The notes: generated from the letters alone by a model not told the origin. Counted from the first letter of the stretch, positions 35,449-44,718 are shown. The stretch: 64,000 bases of DNA from Hominisplanchenecus_A murintestinalis (GCF_943193015.1 NZ_CALPCM010000012.1:14920-78919); one strand, 5' to 3'. Numbers and translations are program-made.

Positions 35449-37740
35449 TTAAATTCTATTGTAATTAATAAGACAGCCCTTTAAGATTATTTCTCTCTCA
35501 TCGTCCGTCAGCTCGCCCATCCTTAACGTGAACTCTTTTAATCCATCGCCTACTGTATAGGCTTTTATCTCTGTCTGCTTCTCCTGAACCGCCTTTCTGA
35601 TATCCGGAACAAAGATATAATCTCCGTTCGAGAACGGCAAATCGCCCTTCTCAATCAGGAACGGAAGCATACCCCAGTTAATCAGATTCGAGCGGTAACG
35701 CTTCGTTGCATATTCATTTGCAATATTTGCCCATCCGCCAAGAACCTTCTGGCAGGAAGCTGCCTGTTCACGGGCAGAACCGTCGCCCGGTTTCACTGCA
35801 AAAATAGTGCTTCCGATTCCGGTATTCTCACTGCCCATTTCCGGGAACGCCTCTTTTATCTTGTCCCACATTGGTTTCAGTTCCGGAAACGCCTCACATG
35901 GGCATTTTCCTTCTTCCCTTGCCTTCTCTGCTTTCTGAACCTCTTTGGCTCTCCCCACATATGCCGGGTCTTTCCTTGACAGCGCAAACTCTGCCAGTCC
36001 CAACGGGTTCGAGCGGTATGAGGACGTTTCGCCGGAAGGAATCAACTCGTCAGTGGTTGTCACCGGGTCATGGATTTCAGATACTACTTTCAGCACCAAA
36101 TTGTCCGTCAATGCGCACATCGCCGGCCAGTCCTTAATGTTCGGGCCAAACTTAATATCCACAGAGGAATCCGCCACGCCGTGGCTGTCAAATACACGGT
36201 TTTCATAAATTGTCTTATCAAAGAAATATTTCGGATTGCTGAAATTCGCATCAATCTCTGTCGCTGCTGTCAAGTACCCTTTATTTGCCGCAGTTGCCGC
36301 GATAGAACGCGCATCCATCAACGCTACCGAAGAAATCTGTCCATTCTGCAGCTTACTTCCCTCACGGTTCGGGAAGTTTCTGGTAGAGTGGCGGATACTA
36401 AATGCATTGTTTGCAGGCGTATCTCCGGCGCCAAAGCATGGCCCGCAGAATGCCGTCTTTACAATAGCTCCCGTCTGCATCAAATCCGCCAGCTTTCCGT
36501 TTTTCGCCAGTTCTACATAAATCGGCGTACTTGCCGGGTAAACGCTCAACGTAAATTCATCGGCTCCGATACTTGTCCCTTTCAGAATATCGGCTGCCGC
36601 ACAGATATTTTCAAATCCTCCGCCCGCACATCCTGCGATTATCCCCTGGTCTACGTAAAGCTTTCCATCCCGCACCTTATCTTTTAAGGTAAAATCTACG
36701 GCTCCGTCCAGGCTCACCAACGCCTTCTTCTCTACATCATCCAGAATATCCATCAGATTCGCTTTCAGCTCTTCGATCGTATATGTATTGCTCGGATGGA
36801 ACGGCATAGCAATCATAGGACGGATCTGGCTCAAGTCCACATAAATCATGCCATCATAATATGCCACAGCTCCCGGCTCCAACGCCGCGTAGTCATCTTC
36901 CCTGCCGTGAATATCATAAAATTCTTTAATTTTTTCGTCATTCGTTTTCCAAATGGAAGACAGACAGGTCGTCTCCGTAGTCATAACATCCACGCCGATA
37001 CGGAAGTCCGCGCTTAATTTCTCTACGCCCGGGCCTACAAACTCCATTACCTTATTATTTACATAACCATTTGCAAACACCGCGCCGATAATCGCCAGCG
37101 CTACGTCCTGAGGCCCCACACCCGGAATCGGCTCCCCGTCCAGATAAACCCCGACTACGCCCGGCATGTTGATGTCATAGGTCTGGTTAAGAAGCTGCTT
37201 CACCAGCTCCGGGCCGCCCTCGCCCATCGCCATAGTTCCCAGAGCCCCGTAACGGGTATGGGAATCCGAGCCTAAAATCATCCGTCCGCCGCCTGCCAGC
37301 ATCTCCCTGGCAAACTGGTGGATAACTGCCTGATGAGGCGGTACATACACGCCGCCGTACTTCTTCGCGCAAGTCAGTCCAAACATGTGGTCATCCTCAT
37401 TAATCGTTCCGCCTACTGCGCAAAGGCTGTTATGGCAGTTGGTCAGCACATAAGGCACCGGAAACTTTTCCAGGCCCGACGCGCGTGCCGTCTGGATGAT
37501 TCCTACAAACGTAATATCATGGGAAGTCAGCTTATCAAACTTAATTTTCAGCTTGTCCATACTTCCCGAAGTATTATGCTCTTTTAAAATACCATAAGCG
37601 ATTGTGTTCCTGGCAGCTTCTGCTTTCTCTGGAACACAATCGCCTAATCTACTCTTCAAAACAGCTGCTGCATCCTGATTATCTGCCACAATCTCTGCGC
37701 CATTTATCAGATATGCACCGCCATCATATAACTTTACCAT
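35449..37740 (-). CDS. Aconitase-family hydratase (YbhJ-like)
   Basis: A 763-residue cytoplasmic [4Fe-4S] hydro-lyase of the aconitase superfamily. Visible family blocks are LTNCHNSLCAVGG (about residue 100), GSDSHTRYGALGTMAMGEGG, the cluster-ligand pair CGPC (about residues 430-433) and STRNFPNREGS. Size and blocks match the YbhJ-type hydratases better than true aconitase AcnA/AcnB. The substrate is unknown; a tricarboxylate or related hydroxyacid is the class expectation. AGGAGG 6 nt upstream supports the start. It is the last gene of an apparent unit with the TIM-barrel-like gene 89 bp upstream, and a PucR/CdaR-type regulator lies before that, suggesting control by a small organic acid. 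This last step is inferred from context only. Confidence 0.85.
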   Translation of the reverse strand: MVKLYDGGAYLINGAEIVADNQDAAAVLKSRLGDCVPEKAEAARNTIAYGILKEHNTSGSMDKLKIKFDKLTSHDITFVGIIQTARASGLEKFPVPYVLTNCHNSLCAVGGTINEDDHMFGLTCAKKYGGVYVPPHQAVIHQFAREMLAGGGRMILGSDSHTRYGALGTMAMGEGGPELVKQLLNQTYDINMPGVVGVYLDGEPIPGVGPQDVALAIIGAVFANGYVNNKVMEFVGPGVEKLSADFRIGVDVMTTETTCLSSIWKTNDEKIKEFYDIHGREDDYAALEPGAVAYYDGMIYVDLSQIRPMIAMPFHPSNTYTIEELKANLMDILDDVEKKALVSLDGAVDFTLKDKVRDGKLYVDQGIIAGCAGGGFENICAAADILKGTSIGADEFTLSVYPASTPIYVELAKNGKLADLMQTGAIVKTAFCGPCFGAGDTPANNAFSIRHSTRNFPNREGSKLQNGQISSVALMDARSIAATAANKGYLTAATEIDANFSNPKYFFDKTIYENRVFDSHGVADSSVDIKFGPNIKDWPAMCALTDNLVLKVVSEIHDPVTTTDELIPSGETSSYRSNPLGLAEFALSRKDPAYVGRAKEVQKAEKAREEGKCPCEAFPELKPMWDKIKEAFPEMGSENTGIGSTIFAVKPGDGSAREQAASCQKVLGGWANIANEYATKRYRSNLINWGMLPFLIEKGDLPFSNGDYIFVPDIRKAVQEKQTEIKAYTVGDGLKEFTLRMGELTDDEREIILKGCLINYNRI

Positions 37741-37829
37741 GAAATCTCCTCCTGTTCCTTATCCTGTTCTTGCATCCAGTATAAAGGCACGGTAGGAAAA
37801 AAGCAAGTTTTTTTGCAGGATTGCCGGGA

Positions 37830-38756
37830 CTACCTCTCCACCGACTGCGCCATCCTGTGGTACGTGTGCCGGATTCCCCGGATTGCTACGCTATACGCCA
37901 TAATATTTTCCGGCAAAGCCATTCCCACATAGCCGGAATCCCCAATGTGGTGGATATCTGTTCCTGTCATTTTACATTCCAGCGCAATCCTTTTTATCGT
38001 ATCTGTATCTGCCCCCTCCTGTGAAGTTCCGATAGCGGTAATCGTCAGTTTCCCCAGGCTGTGGGCATAGCTTACCAGCTCCCTGATATATTCGGTAGTA
38101 ATCCCCGGAACAGTCCCGGGCGCAGGCATCAGTATCACGTCTGCCCCTGCCTCGGCAAAGAGGCGGATATCCTCTTTTGTGATGATATTTTCTCCTCCTT
38201 CACCGATAACTCCCGATGCGTGCATTTTTCCGGCAGCAAGCACAATCTTGTCCCCGATTTCAGCGGAAATCGCCCGAAGAGATGAAACAATTGCATCATT
38301 GCTTACGCCGTTTCCGGGATTCCCTGTGAGAACTATCATATCTACACCCATTTTCTGAGCGAGCGCCGCATTTTCTACAGTAGCATAGCGTCCCGCGCTC
38401 ATAGCCCACAAAGTCTCTGCATTCTCGGACGCCGCCGCATCATCCACCGGTTCCAGATTAATTCCCACCATCCGTCCGGTGAGCTGTTTCACTTTCCTTA
38501 CGGTCTCCTGTCTGTCTGTCTGCGGAAGCCCCAGAATTACGGGATCCTGTACATCAAACATATTCAGGAGAATCATATCCGCTCCCATAGACGCCGCAAA
38601 CTCTGCATTTGTCACATCGCTGAGCAGCGGAATCGTAATACCGATTGTCTCACTTGCCAGCACCCGCCCCTCGCTGCCCGCGATTGCAGCGATTATTTCC
38701 TCTTTTGATAAATTTATCAATTCCTTCGGTGTCATATTTAAAACCCGTTTTGCCAT
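37830..38756 (-). CDS. TIM-barrel-like protein of unknown function (DUF7916-type)
   Basis: A 308-residue protein without signal or membrane segments. Regular beta/alpha repeats with glycine-rich loops (NAEFAASMGADMILLN, AQKMGVDMIVLTGNPGNGVS, LFAEAGADVILMPAPGTVPG, LGKLTITAIGTSQEGADTDTIK, GTDIHHIGDSGY) are typical of phosphate-binding (beta/alpha)8 barrels. I recall related proteins being listed as a domain of unknown function or loosely as PEP phosphonomutase-like, but no catalytic motif can be assigned. I place the start at 38756 (MAKRVLNMT) because GCAGGA sits 5 nt upstream; in-frame ATGs at 38792 and 38774 are less well served. It lies 90 bp after the regulator and 89 bp before the hydratase, so the three probably act together. 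Confidence 0.75.
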   Translation of the reverse strand: MAKRVLNMTPKELINLSKEEIIAAIAGSEGRVLASETIGITIPLLSDVTNAEFAASMGADMILLNMFDVQDPVILGLPQTDRQETVRKVKQLTGRMVGINLEPVDDAAASENAETLWAMSAGRYATVENAALAQKMGVDMIVLTGNPGNGVSNDAIVSSLRAISAEIGDKIVLAAGKMHASGVIGEGGENIITKEDIRLFAEAGADVILMPAPGTVPGITTEYIRELVSYAHSLGKLTITAIGTSQEGADTDTIKRIALECKMTGTDIHHIGDSGYVGMALPENIMAYSVAIRGIRHTYHRMAQSVER

Positions 38757-38846
38757 AAATATCCTGCCTTTCATTCTGTATGATAATCTCAAAACCTATA
38801 TCTATATGTCTTACTATATTATAGAAGCATTCCCCGAAAGCCTGTC

Positions 38847-39935
38847 TTAATACTCTTGATTCTTCATATAGTTCATGTAGCTGACAACCATCAGCGCGAT
38901 TTTAAAAGTAAGCGCGTCATCAAATACCCGGATATCCAGCCCCGTGCTTCTCTGAAGCTTCTCTAACCGATACACCAGCGTATTCCGATGGACATAAAGC
39001 TGCCTCGCCGTCTCAGACACATTCAGGTTATTTTCAAAAAATTTGCTGATAGTCACAAGCGTCTCATCATCAAACGTATCCGGCAGGTTTTCTCCAAATA
39101 CTTCTTTCATAAACATTTCACAAAGCTGTACCGGAAGCTGATAGATCAGCCGTCCGATACCCAGTGTATTGTATGCGATGATGTCCTTTTCCGAATAGAA
39201 AATTTTTCCCACGTCAAGAGCCATTTTAGCCTCTTTATAAGACTTTGAAACCTGGTTAATCTGCTCCACAATCGTACCGTAAGAAATGTGCACCGCAGAC
39301 ATAGCTTCTGAATTCAGCATATCCCGCATCATCTGGGCAGCCGCTTCTAAATCACCGTAAGATTCATTTTCTTCCACTTCACGGACCAGGATAATACTCT
39401 TTTCATCCACTGCGGTAATATAATCCCCTGTCCTGGACGCGAACAGCGTTTTCAGCGTCTCCATCGCAATATTATCTTTTTCCCGCCTTGTCTCAATAAT
39501 AAAAACTACCCGGGGCGCCTCCACTTCAATATGCAGTTTCTTTGCACGGTTATAGATATCCACCAACAGCATATTGTCCAACAGAAGATTTTGGATAAAA
39601 TTATTTTTGTCAACCCGCTCCTTGTACGCTGCCAGAAGATTCTGGATTTCGCTGACCGCTACTCTCCCTATCATATATGCATCCTCACCGGAACCTTTCG
39701 ACACCAGAACATATTCCAATGATTTATCATCCAGAATTTTAAAGAAGTGATATCCCTGTATTACCTGGCTGTCTGCCACTGAGTCTGCAAACAGCTTCAC
39801 GGCATCTGCCGGAATATTTTCATCGGTAAATGTAGACAGGAGTGTATGCCCCTCCAAATCCATGATCCATAAATCCACCCTGGTAATCTCTTTCAGCTCA
39901 TCAATTGCCGTCTGTAAAACCTGACTTGAAATCAT
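38847..39935 (-). CDS. PucR/CdaR-type transcriptional regulator
   Basis: A 362-residue regulator. The N-terminal ~130 residues resemble a sugar-diacid-recognition-like sensor domain (VDLWIMDLEGHTLLSTF; later GRVAVSEIQNLL). The middle is a GGDEF-like PucR domain (HISYGTIVEQINQVSKSYKEAKMAL). The C-terminus, about residues 295-355, is the PucR/CdaR helix-turn-helix (NLNVSETARQLYVHRNTLVYRLEKL). Proteins of this type respond to small carboxylic acids or purine products and usually activate neighbouring catabolic genes, here the downstream TIM-barrel-like gene and hydratase. GGAAGGGG 4 nt upstream fixes the start. The ligand is unknown. Confidence 0.85.
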   Translation of the reverse strand: MISSQVLQTAIDELKEITRVDLWIMDLEGHTLLSTFTDENIPADAVKLFADSVADSQVIQGYHFFKILDDKSLEYVLVSKGSGEDAYMIGRVAVSEIQNLLAAYKERVDKNNFIQNLLLDNMLLVDIYNRAKKLHIEVEAPRVVFIIETRREKDNIAMETLKTLFASRTGDYITAVDEKSIILVREVEENESYGDLEAAAQMMRDMLNSEAMSAVHISYGTIVEQINQVSKSYKEAKMALDVGKIFYSEKDIIAYNTLGIGRLIYQLPVQLCEMFMKEVFGENLPDTFDDETLVTISKFFENNLNVSETARQLYVHRNTLVYRLEKLQRSTGLDIRVFDDALTFKIALMVVSYMNYMKNQEY

Positions 39936-39956
39936 GTTTCCCCTTCCTGTCTAATG

Positions 39957-39986
39957 AAAAACCCTCCCAACTTTCATCGGGAGGGC
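39957..39986 (-). terminator. Terminator of the sugar ABC ATPase gene
   Basis: CCCTCCC (39962-39968) and GGGAGGG (39979-39985) make a 7-bp GC stem with a 10-nt loop, followed on the minus strand by TTTTTC. Confidence 0.85.
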
Positions 39987-40003
39987 CTATCGCTCTCAAA
40001 AGA

Positions 40004-41116
40004 CTAATTTGTGATAACCTTCTCTGTCTCTTTATCAAATACGTGAATCTTCGTAGCATCCAGGGCAAACCTTACGGTATCGCCTGTCCTTGCCGTGGTC
40101 TGCGGATTTACGCGCGCTGTCATATTATATCCTTCTACATCGAAGTATAAGAATACTTCTGCACCCAGCAGCTCATATACTCTGATTTTAGACTCTATAA
40201 CAGTATCCGGTGAGGATTTAATGAACTCCTCGGAATCATATACATTTTCCGGACGGATTCCCATAGTTACAGTCTTTCCTGCATATCCGCCGTCAATCAG
40301 CTTCTTTGCCTTGTCAGCCGGAAGCTTAATGCTGAACTCTCCGACAACCAGTTTCACATCGTTTCCTTTTACCTCAACCTGCGCATCCATAAAGTTCATC
40401 TGCGGAGAACCGATAAATCCTGCTACGAATAAATTATCAGGGTAGTTGTACAGGTTCTGCGGCGTATCTACCTGCTGTACCACACCATCCTTCATAACAA
40501 CAATCCTGGTTCCCAGTGTCATAGCCTCTGTCTGGTCATGGGTTACATAAATAATAGTCGCACCCAGTCTCTGATGCAGCTTCGAAATCTCAATACGCAT
40601 CTGAACCCTCAGTTTCGCATCCAGATTTGACAGCGGCTCGTCCATCAGGAACACTTTCGGGTCACGCACAATGGCACGCCCCATAGCAACACGCTGTCTC
40701 TGTCCTCCGGAAAGAGCCTTCGGCTTACGGTCTAACAATTTATCCAAATCAAGAATCTTTGCTGCTTCTTTTACCATCTTGTCAATCTGATCTTTCGGAA
40801 CTTTCCTGAGCTTCAGGCCAAACGCCATATTATCATATACTGTCATATGAGGATACAGCGCATAGTTCTGGAATACCATCGCAATATCCCTGTCTTTCGG
40901 TTCTACATCATTTACAACCCTGTCTCCGATTTTCAAAACGCCGCTTGTAATCTCTTCGAGTCCCGCTACCATACGCAGTGTCGTAGACTTTCCGCATCCT
41001 GAAGGACCTACAAAAATGATAAATTCTTTATCCTCTATCTCCAGGTTAAAATCCTTCACTGCTTCAAATCCGTTCGGGTATGTTTTGTTAATATGCTGTA
41101 ATGATAAACTTGCCAT
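40004..41116 (-). CDS. msmX: Carbohydrate ABC importer ATPase, MsmX/UgpC type
   Basis: A 370-residue CUT1-family ATPase. It has Walker A GPSGCGKST, the Q-loop in VFQNYALYPHM, signature LSGGQRQR, Walker B VFLMDEP, switch His in VTHDQTEA, and a C-terminal OB/TOBE regulatory domain (GIRPENVYDSE...YNMTARVNPQT). Such ATPases energise di- and oligosaccharide importers at the inner face of the membrane. In Firmicutes a single unlinked MsmX often serves several importers, and here no permease or binding protein is adjacent, which fits that role. The start is supported by TAGGAGG 9 nt upstream. The gene is monocistronic with its own terminator and is divergent from the exonuclease. The symbol is by family resemblance; ugpC is the alternative name. 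Confidence 0.92.
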   Translation of the reverse strand: MASLSLQHINKTYPNGFEAVKDFNLEIEDKEFIIFVGPSGCGKSTTLRMVAGLEEITSGVLKIGDRVVNDVEPKDRDIAMVFQNYALYPHMTVYDNMAFGLKLRKVPKDQIDKMVKEAAKILDLDKLLDRKPKALSGGQRQRVAMGRAIVRDPKVFLMDEPLSNLDAKLRVQMRIEISKLHQRLGATIIYVTHDQTEAMTLGTRIVVMKDGVVQQVDTPQNLYNYPDNLFVAGFIGSPQMNFMDAQVEVKGNDVKLVVGEFSIKLPADKAKKLIDGGYAGKTVTMGIRPENVYDSEEFIKSSPDTVIESKIRVYELLGAEVFLYFDVEGYNMTARVNPQTTARTGDTVRFALDATKIHVFDKETEKVITN

Positions 41117-41294
41117 TTTCCTAACCTCCTAAAATTTTCAACTGCCGTTTAACTGTTCTTAGTATACTAGATAACCTGCTTTTCAGCCATACCCGAATTA
41201 TACAAAGATTTCCTTTTTGGATTGTAAAATATGCTTATGAATGTAGAAATAATAACCCATTTCGGTAATTCTGCCGAAAATCCCTCAAATACTC

Positions 41295-41323
41295 TATACA
41301 AAATGACGAATGCCGTGTATACT
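41295..41323 (+). promoter_or_regulatory. Candidate promoter very close to the exonuclease start
   Basis: TATACA (41295-41300), a 17-bp spacer and TATACT (41318-41323). Transcription would start about 3 nt before the ATG at 41333, giving a nearly leaderless message. The -35 matches the consensus at four of six positions. Confidence 0.4.
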
Positions 41324-41332
41324 CATAGTATT

Positions 41333-42268
41333 ATGAACTACATTATATTTGATTTAGAATGGAACCAGTGCCCTGACGGGAAAGAATTCGAAGACCCATC
41401 GCTTCCTTTTGAAATTCTGGAAATCGGGGCCATAAAGCTTGACAGCAACTATCATGAACTTGGCAGATTCCACGAACAAATCTGTCCCGCGGTGTACACT
41501 TCTATGCATGAATACACACAGGATCTCCTTCATATAGACATGGAAAGCCTGAAAAATGCCCGTACCTTTCCTGAAGCAGCAGCGGATTTCCTGTCCTGGT
41601 GCGGGAAACGGGTTCATTTCTGCACCTGGGGCGTCTCGGATCTGTACGAACTCCAACGGAATATGCGCTATCATGGAATGAAAAATCCATTCCGTGCTCC
41701 GCTCCGGTTTTATGATATCCAGAAAATTTTCAGCATCGTTTACGACGACAGAAAAGTAAGGCGCTCCCTGGAACATGCGGCAGACTTCCTGAAGCTCGAA
41801 AAGGGAGAGCGTTTTCATAATGCCTTAAACGATTCTGTATACACTGCCGAAATTTTGAAACGCCTTCCCAGTGAAACCGTCCTGAAAAATTTTTCCATTG
41901 ATTATTTCCAGAATCCTAAAAGCCGGAAAGAAGAAATCTATGCTGTATACGACAACTATGCCAAATTCGTATCCCGTGAATTTTCCTCAAAAGTCCAGGC
42001 CATGAAAGACTGGAAAGTAACTTCCACCAGATGTTTCCTTTGTAAAAAGAACGCCCGCCGCAAAATCCGCTGGTTCTCCAACGGAAACGGCAGCTATTTC
42101 AGCCTTTCTTACTGTGAAGAACACGGCTGGCTGAAAGGAAAGATCAAACTGCGGAAAGCCGAAAGCGGAAACTACTTCTGTATAAAAATCTTAAAACTTA
42201 TCACTCCGGAAGAAGCCGAAGAAGTACGGCAGAAAAAGGACGCCATGAAATGCAAACACAAAAAATGA
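41333..42268 (+). CDS. DnaQ-like 3'-5' exonuclease family protein
   Basis: A 311-residue protein whose first ~180 residues are a DEDDh exonuclease fold: IIFDLEWNQ at the N-terminus (first Asp/Glu), WGVSDLYELQRNM (middle Asp), and ERFHNALNDSVYTAEIL (His and last Asp). These residues bind two metal ions and cleave 3' nucleotides, so a DNA- or RNA-trimming role is expected (KapD/ERI-1-like group). The C-terminal third has a possible zinc-binding motif (CFLCKK...CEEHGW). I prefer the ATG at 41333 because conserved sequence begins there. A longer in-frame start at 41231 is possible, but neither has a clear ribosome binding site. It is alone on the plus strand, and its stop codon lies within its terminator stem. 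Confidence 0.85.
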   Translation: MNYIIFDLEWNQCPDGKEFEDPSLPFEILEIGAIKLDSNYHELGRFHEQICPAVYTSMHEYTQDLLHIDMESLKNARTFPEAAADFLSWCGKRVHFCTWGVSDLYELQRNMRYHGMKNPFRAPLRFYDIQKIFSIVYDDRKVRRSLEHAADFLKLEKGERFHNALNDSVYTAEILKRLPSETVLKNFSIDYFQNPKSRKEEIYAVYDNYAKFVSREFSSKVQAMKDWKVTSTRCFLCKKNARRKIRWFSNGNGSYFSLSYCEEHGWLKGKIKLRKAESGNYFCIKILKLITPEEAEEVRQKKDAMKCKHKK

Positions 42269-42303
42269 GAAGCCGGTACCAGCCGCCAGCTTCTCATTTT
42301 TCG
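42262..42303 (+). terminator. Terminator of the exonuclease gene
   Basis: A 12-bp stem (42262-42273 with 42289-42300; core TGAGAAGC/GCTTCTCA) with a T-run at its 3' side. The TGA stop codon (42266-42268) is part of the stem. Confidence 0.85.
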
Positions 42304-42336
42304 CTACTCTGTTCAATCCACCCACAATAACATCTT

Positions 42337-43074
42337 TTATACAGTGTGTTTAAAATTATCCGCCAGTTCTTCCATTTCTGTTAACAGACAGTCCACTCTC
42401 CCATAAAACGCATCATTATTCGTAGGGTTATCCAGCTCGCTATTCAAGTACTCCAGCATATCCATCAGCTCTTTGATACGCTTCTTTCCCATGCCGTCCT
42501 TGTACAAAATATAACGGCTGCGTTCATTTTCTTCTGGCGTCATTTTCTTTAACACTACTTCTACATTGGGCTTTTCACCAATATAACGGTATGTAATGGA
42601 CGGGGACGCGTGATTTAAAAGATTCTGTAGATAATAAATATCGTTGGTCGCCTTATAATATCTCCACGCAAAAGTTTTTCTCATTGTCTGCGCACCGATA
42701 GAATTCAGCCCCATGTTTTTTCCCACTCCTTTAAATACACGGTAAGCCTGTTCCCTGGAAAGCGCAGTAGACGAACTTGCATGCCCCTGAATCAGAAATG
42801 CATCCGGGTCTTTCCCTTCTGTGAACTCGCGGATAATCTCTTTAAGATCCCTTGGAATATTAAAAGTACGCCGGATATTTTTCGTCCCGATACAAGCCTC
42901 AATCGTATCCTTGTCACGGATATCCTTATTTCTGAACTTTAATATTTCCTGGAGCTGCAGACCCGTTCCCACACCGATTTCAAACAGGATATAGTACTTG
43001 TCATCCACTTTCCTCAGCTCCTGCTTAAACTTTTCCAATGTTTCGTCATCTTTGATAGGCGATACCCAATTCAT
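42337..43074 (-). CDS. Tyrosine-recombinase-family protein with eroded active site
   Basis: A 245-residue protein with only the catalytic-domain fold of tyrosine recombinases and no N-terminal arm-binding domain. Box I reads GVGTGLQLQEIL, so the invariant Arg is Gln40. Box II reads AQTMRKTFAW, so the His of HxxR is Gln129 while Arg132 remains. LLNHASPSITYRYIG keeps His155 and the presumed nucleophile Tyr164. Loss of the first Arg normally abolishes strand cleavage, so a DNA-binding role without recombination is more likely; activity on an unusual site cannot be excluded. It begins 3 bp after the D,D-carboxypeptidase stop codon with AAGGAGG overlapping that stop, so the two are translationally coupled. 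No attachment site or other mobile genes are visible nearby. Confidence 0.8.
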   Translation of the reverse strand: MNWVSPIKDDETLEKFKQELRKVDDKYYILFEIGVGTGLQLQEILKFRNKDIRDKDTIEACIGTKNIRRTFNIPRDLKEIIREFTEGKDPDAFLIQGHASSSTALSREQAYRVFKGVGKNMGLNSIGAQTMRKTFAWRYYKATNDIYYLQNLLNHASPSITYRYIGEKPNVEVVLKKMTPEENERSRYILYKDGMGKKRIKELMDMLEYLNSELDNPTNNDAFYGRVDCLLTEMEELADNFKHTV

Positions 43075-43077
43075 GAT

Positions 43078-44718
43078 TTATTCCTCCTTCTTTTCCTCTG
43101 AAATGTTCTGTTCTGTTTTTTCTTGTTCCTGACGGTGCTTTTCCAGCCCTGCACGAAGCTCTGCTTCGATTTCACTGATGGACTTACTGTCAATATCCTT
43201 TTCTATCCGTGTGCGCTCTTCCCTTTCTTTTTGGCGCTGTTTTCGGATTTTCTGGGAATTGCGGTTCCGTATATAAGCAATAATCAGCATCGGAAGCAGC
43301 AGGATAATCAAGACCAGCCCTGCCAGAGCTGCTGCAATATCATGTTCATAAATCCAGCTCCATGCACGCTCCCATCCGGTCTTTATCGACTCCAGCACCT
43401 CTTCTGCCTCTTTTCCAAATCCGGCAGCTTCCGTCTCCGGCTCCATATTATCCGCCGAAAGATCCGTATTTATCAAATTCCACTCTGGTATTTCAATATC
43501 CACCGTATTAAACACCGCCGGAATCTCTCCCACCTGCCAGCCGTTAAATATATAACTAAATTTATTTCCTCTGCGGAAGGTCTGCTTCACTGCACCCACA
43601 TCAACGCCCTTTGGAATCGAAACCGCCGCGCTTCCCGCAGTAAAAAGCATAGATTCTGACAATGCAGGGGCATTCATCACCGCAGCCTTGCCAAATATAG
43701 CATGTCCCATAACGTCCTGACGGGTAACGCTGCCGTCTGCAACGGGAATCTCTTCCCTCTTAAACTTTTTAAATCCATAATCCAGAAGATCCTTTGTCTC
43801 CCAGCATATTTTATCCGGGCCGTTCGTCCGCATAATAACACAAATCAGCCGCCGTCCTTTTCTCTGGGCAACTGTGACAAGAGTATTCAACGCTGCTTCC
43901 GTAAACCCTGTCTTTCCTCCCAGGCAGCCCTTATAACGAAAGCCTTCCCGAAAAAGCATTTTCTGATGATTCACCAGCACATGCTCCTCCCGTACATGCT
44001 TGGACTTCGGAATAATATATTCTATGGTCTTCGCAATTTTGGCATACGTCTCGTTTTCCATAGCCGCCCGCATGATAAGAGCCATATCCCGGGCGCATGT
44101 GTAATGATTTTCATTGTGCAGTCCGTGGGCATTCACAAAATGGGTATTGACACATCCCAGTTCCGCGGCTTTCTGGTTCATCAGCTCTGCAAACCCTTCT
44201 TCCGATCCGCCTATTTTTTCTGCTACCGCATTGGCACAGTCATTAGCTGATTCCAGTATAATTCCATATAAAGCCTGCTCAAGTGTAATCCATTCCCCCA
44301 CATCCATCCACAAACGGCTGCTATCTGTTTCCAAGCTGTTTACCGACCACTCAGAAAACTTCACTTTACTCTTCAGCTTCCCATGCTCAAGCGCTACCAG
44401 CGTCGTCATGATTTTTGTAATGCTCGCCGGATATTCCTTCGCTTCCATATTCTTACTATAAAGAAAAGTTCCCGTCTCGGCATCCATCACCACGGCAGCT
44501 TCCCCTTCCACCTGAGGTCCCGCCGGCCAGCCTTCTATGGCATTCGACTCAATAGGCAGAAAATAAGATTCCGGATACTCCGTTTCCTGTGTCGTCTCCT
44601 CTTCTATGTCCTCCGTCTCCTGCTGCTCCGTCGCATATACGGTGTTTATCGGAAATACTGTCGTAAAAAATACCGATGCCGCAAGTGCATACAAGATACC
44701 TGCTTTTTGTTTCTTCAT
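43078..44718 (-). CDS. D-alanyl-D-alanine carboxypeptidase (DacF/PBP5-type), membrane-anchored
   Basis: A 546-residue penicillin-binding protein of the S11 family that removes the terminal D-Ala from wall peptides. From the preferred start it has a signal peptide (KKQKAGILYALAASVFFT...VYA), an acidic linker, Ser99-x-x-Lys102 in PASITKIM, Ser157-x-Asn159 in ESANDC, and Lys269-Thr-Gly in LGGKTGFTE. A beta-rich C-terminal domain, a transmembrane helix (LAGLVLIILLLPMLIIAYI) and a charged cytoplasmic tail of about 60 residues follow; that tail is longer than in most relatives. The start at 44718 has GAGGAAAG directly upstream; an in-frame ATG at 44751 lacks a good site, and a small hairpin GACGCA/TGCGTC lies between them. 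It is followed by the recombinase-like gene. Confidence 0.9.
   Translation of the reverse strand: MKKQKAGILYALAASVFFTTVFPINTVYATEQQETEDIEEETTQETEYPESYFLPIESNAIEGWPAGPQVEGEAAVVMDAETGTFLYSKNMEAKEYPASITKIMTTLVALEHGKLKSKVKFSEWSVNSLETDSSRLWMDVGEWITLEQALYGIILESANDCANAVAEKIGGSEEGFAELMNQKAAELGCVNTHFVNAHGLHNENHYTCARDMALIMRAAMENETYAKIAKTIEYIIPKSKHVREEHVLVNHQKMLFREGFRYKGCLGGKTGFTEAALNTLVTVAQRKGRRLICVIMRTNGPDKICWETKDLLDYGFKKFKREEIPVADGSVTRQDVMGHAIFGKAAVMNAPALSESMLFTAGSAAVSIPKGVDVGAVKQTFRRGNKFSYIFNGWQVGEIPAVFNTVDIEIPEWNLINTDLSADNMEPETEAAGFGKEAEEVLESIKTGWERAWSWIYEHDIAAALAGLVLIILLLPMLIIAYIRNRNSQKIRKQRQKEREERTRIEKDIDSKSISEIEAELRAGLEKHRQEQEKTEQNISEEKKEE

Noticed and set aside
42337..43074. Integrase of a genomic island or prophage
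   Set aside because: No tRNA target, attachment repeats or phage/conjugation genes are nearby, and two catalytic residues are replaced.
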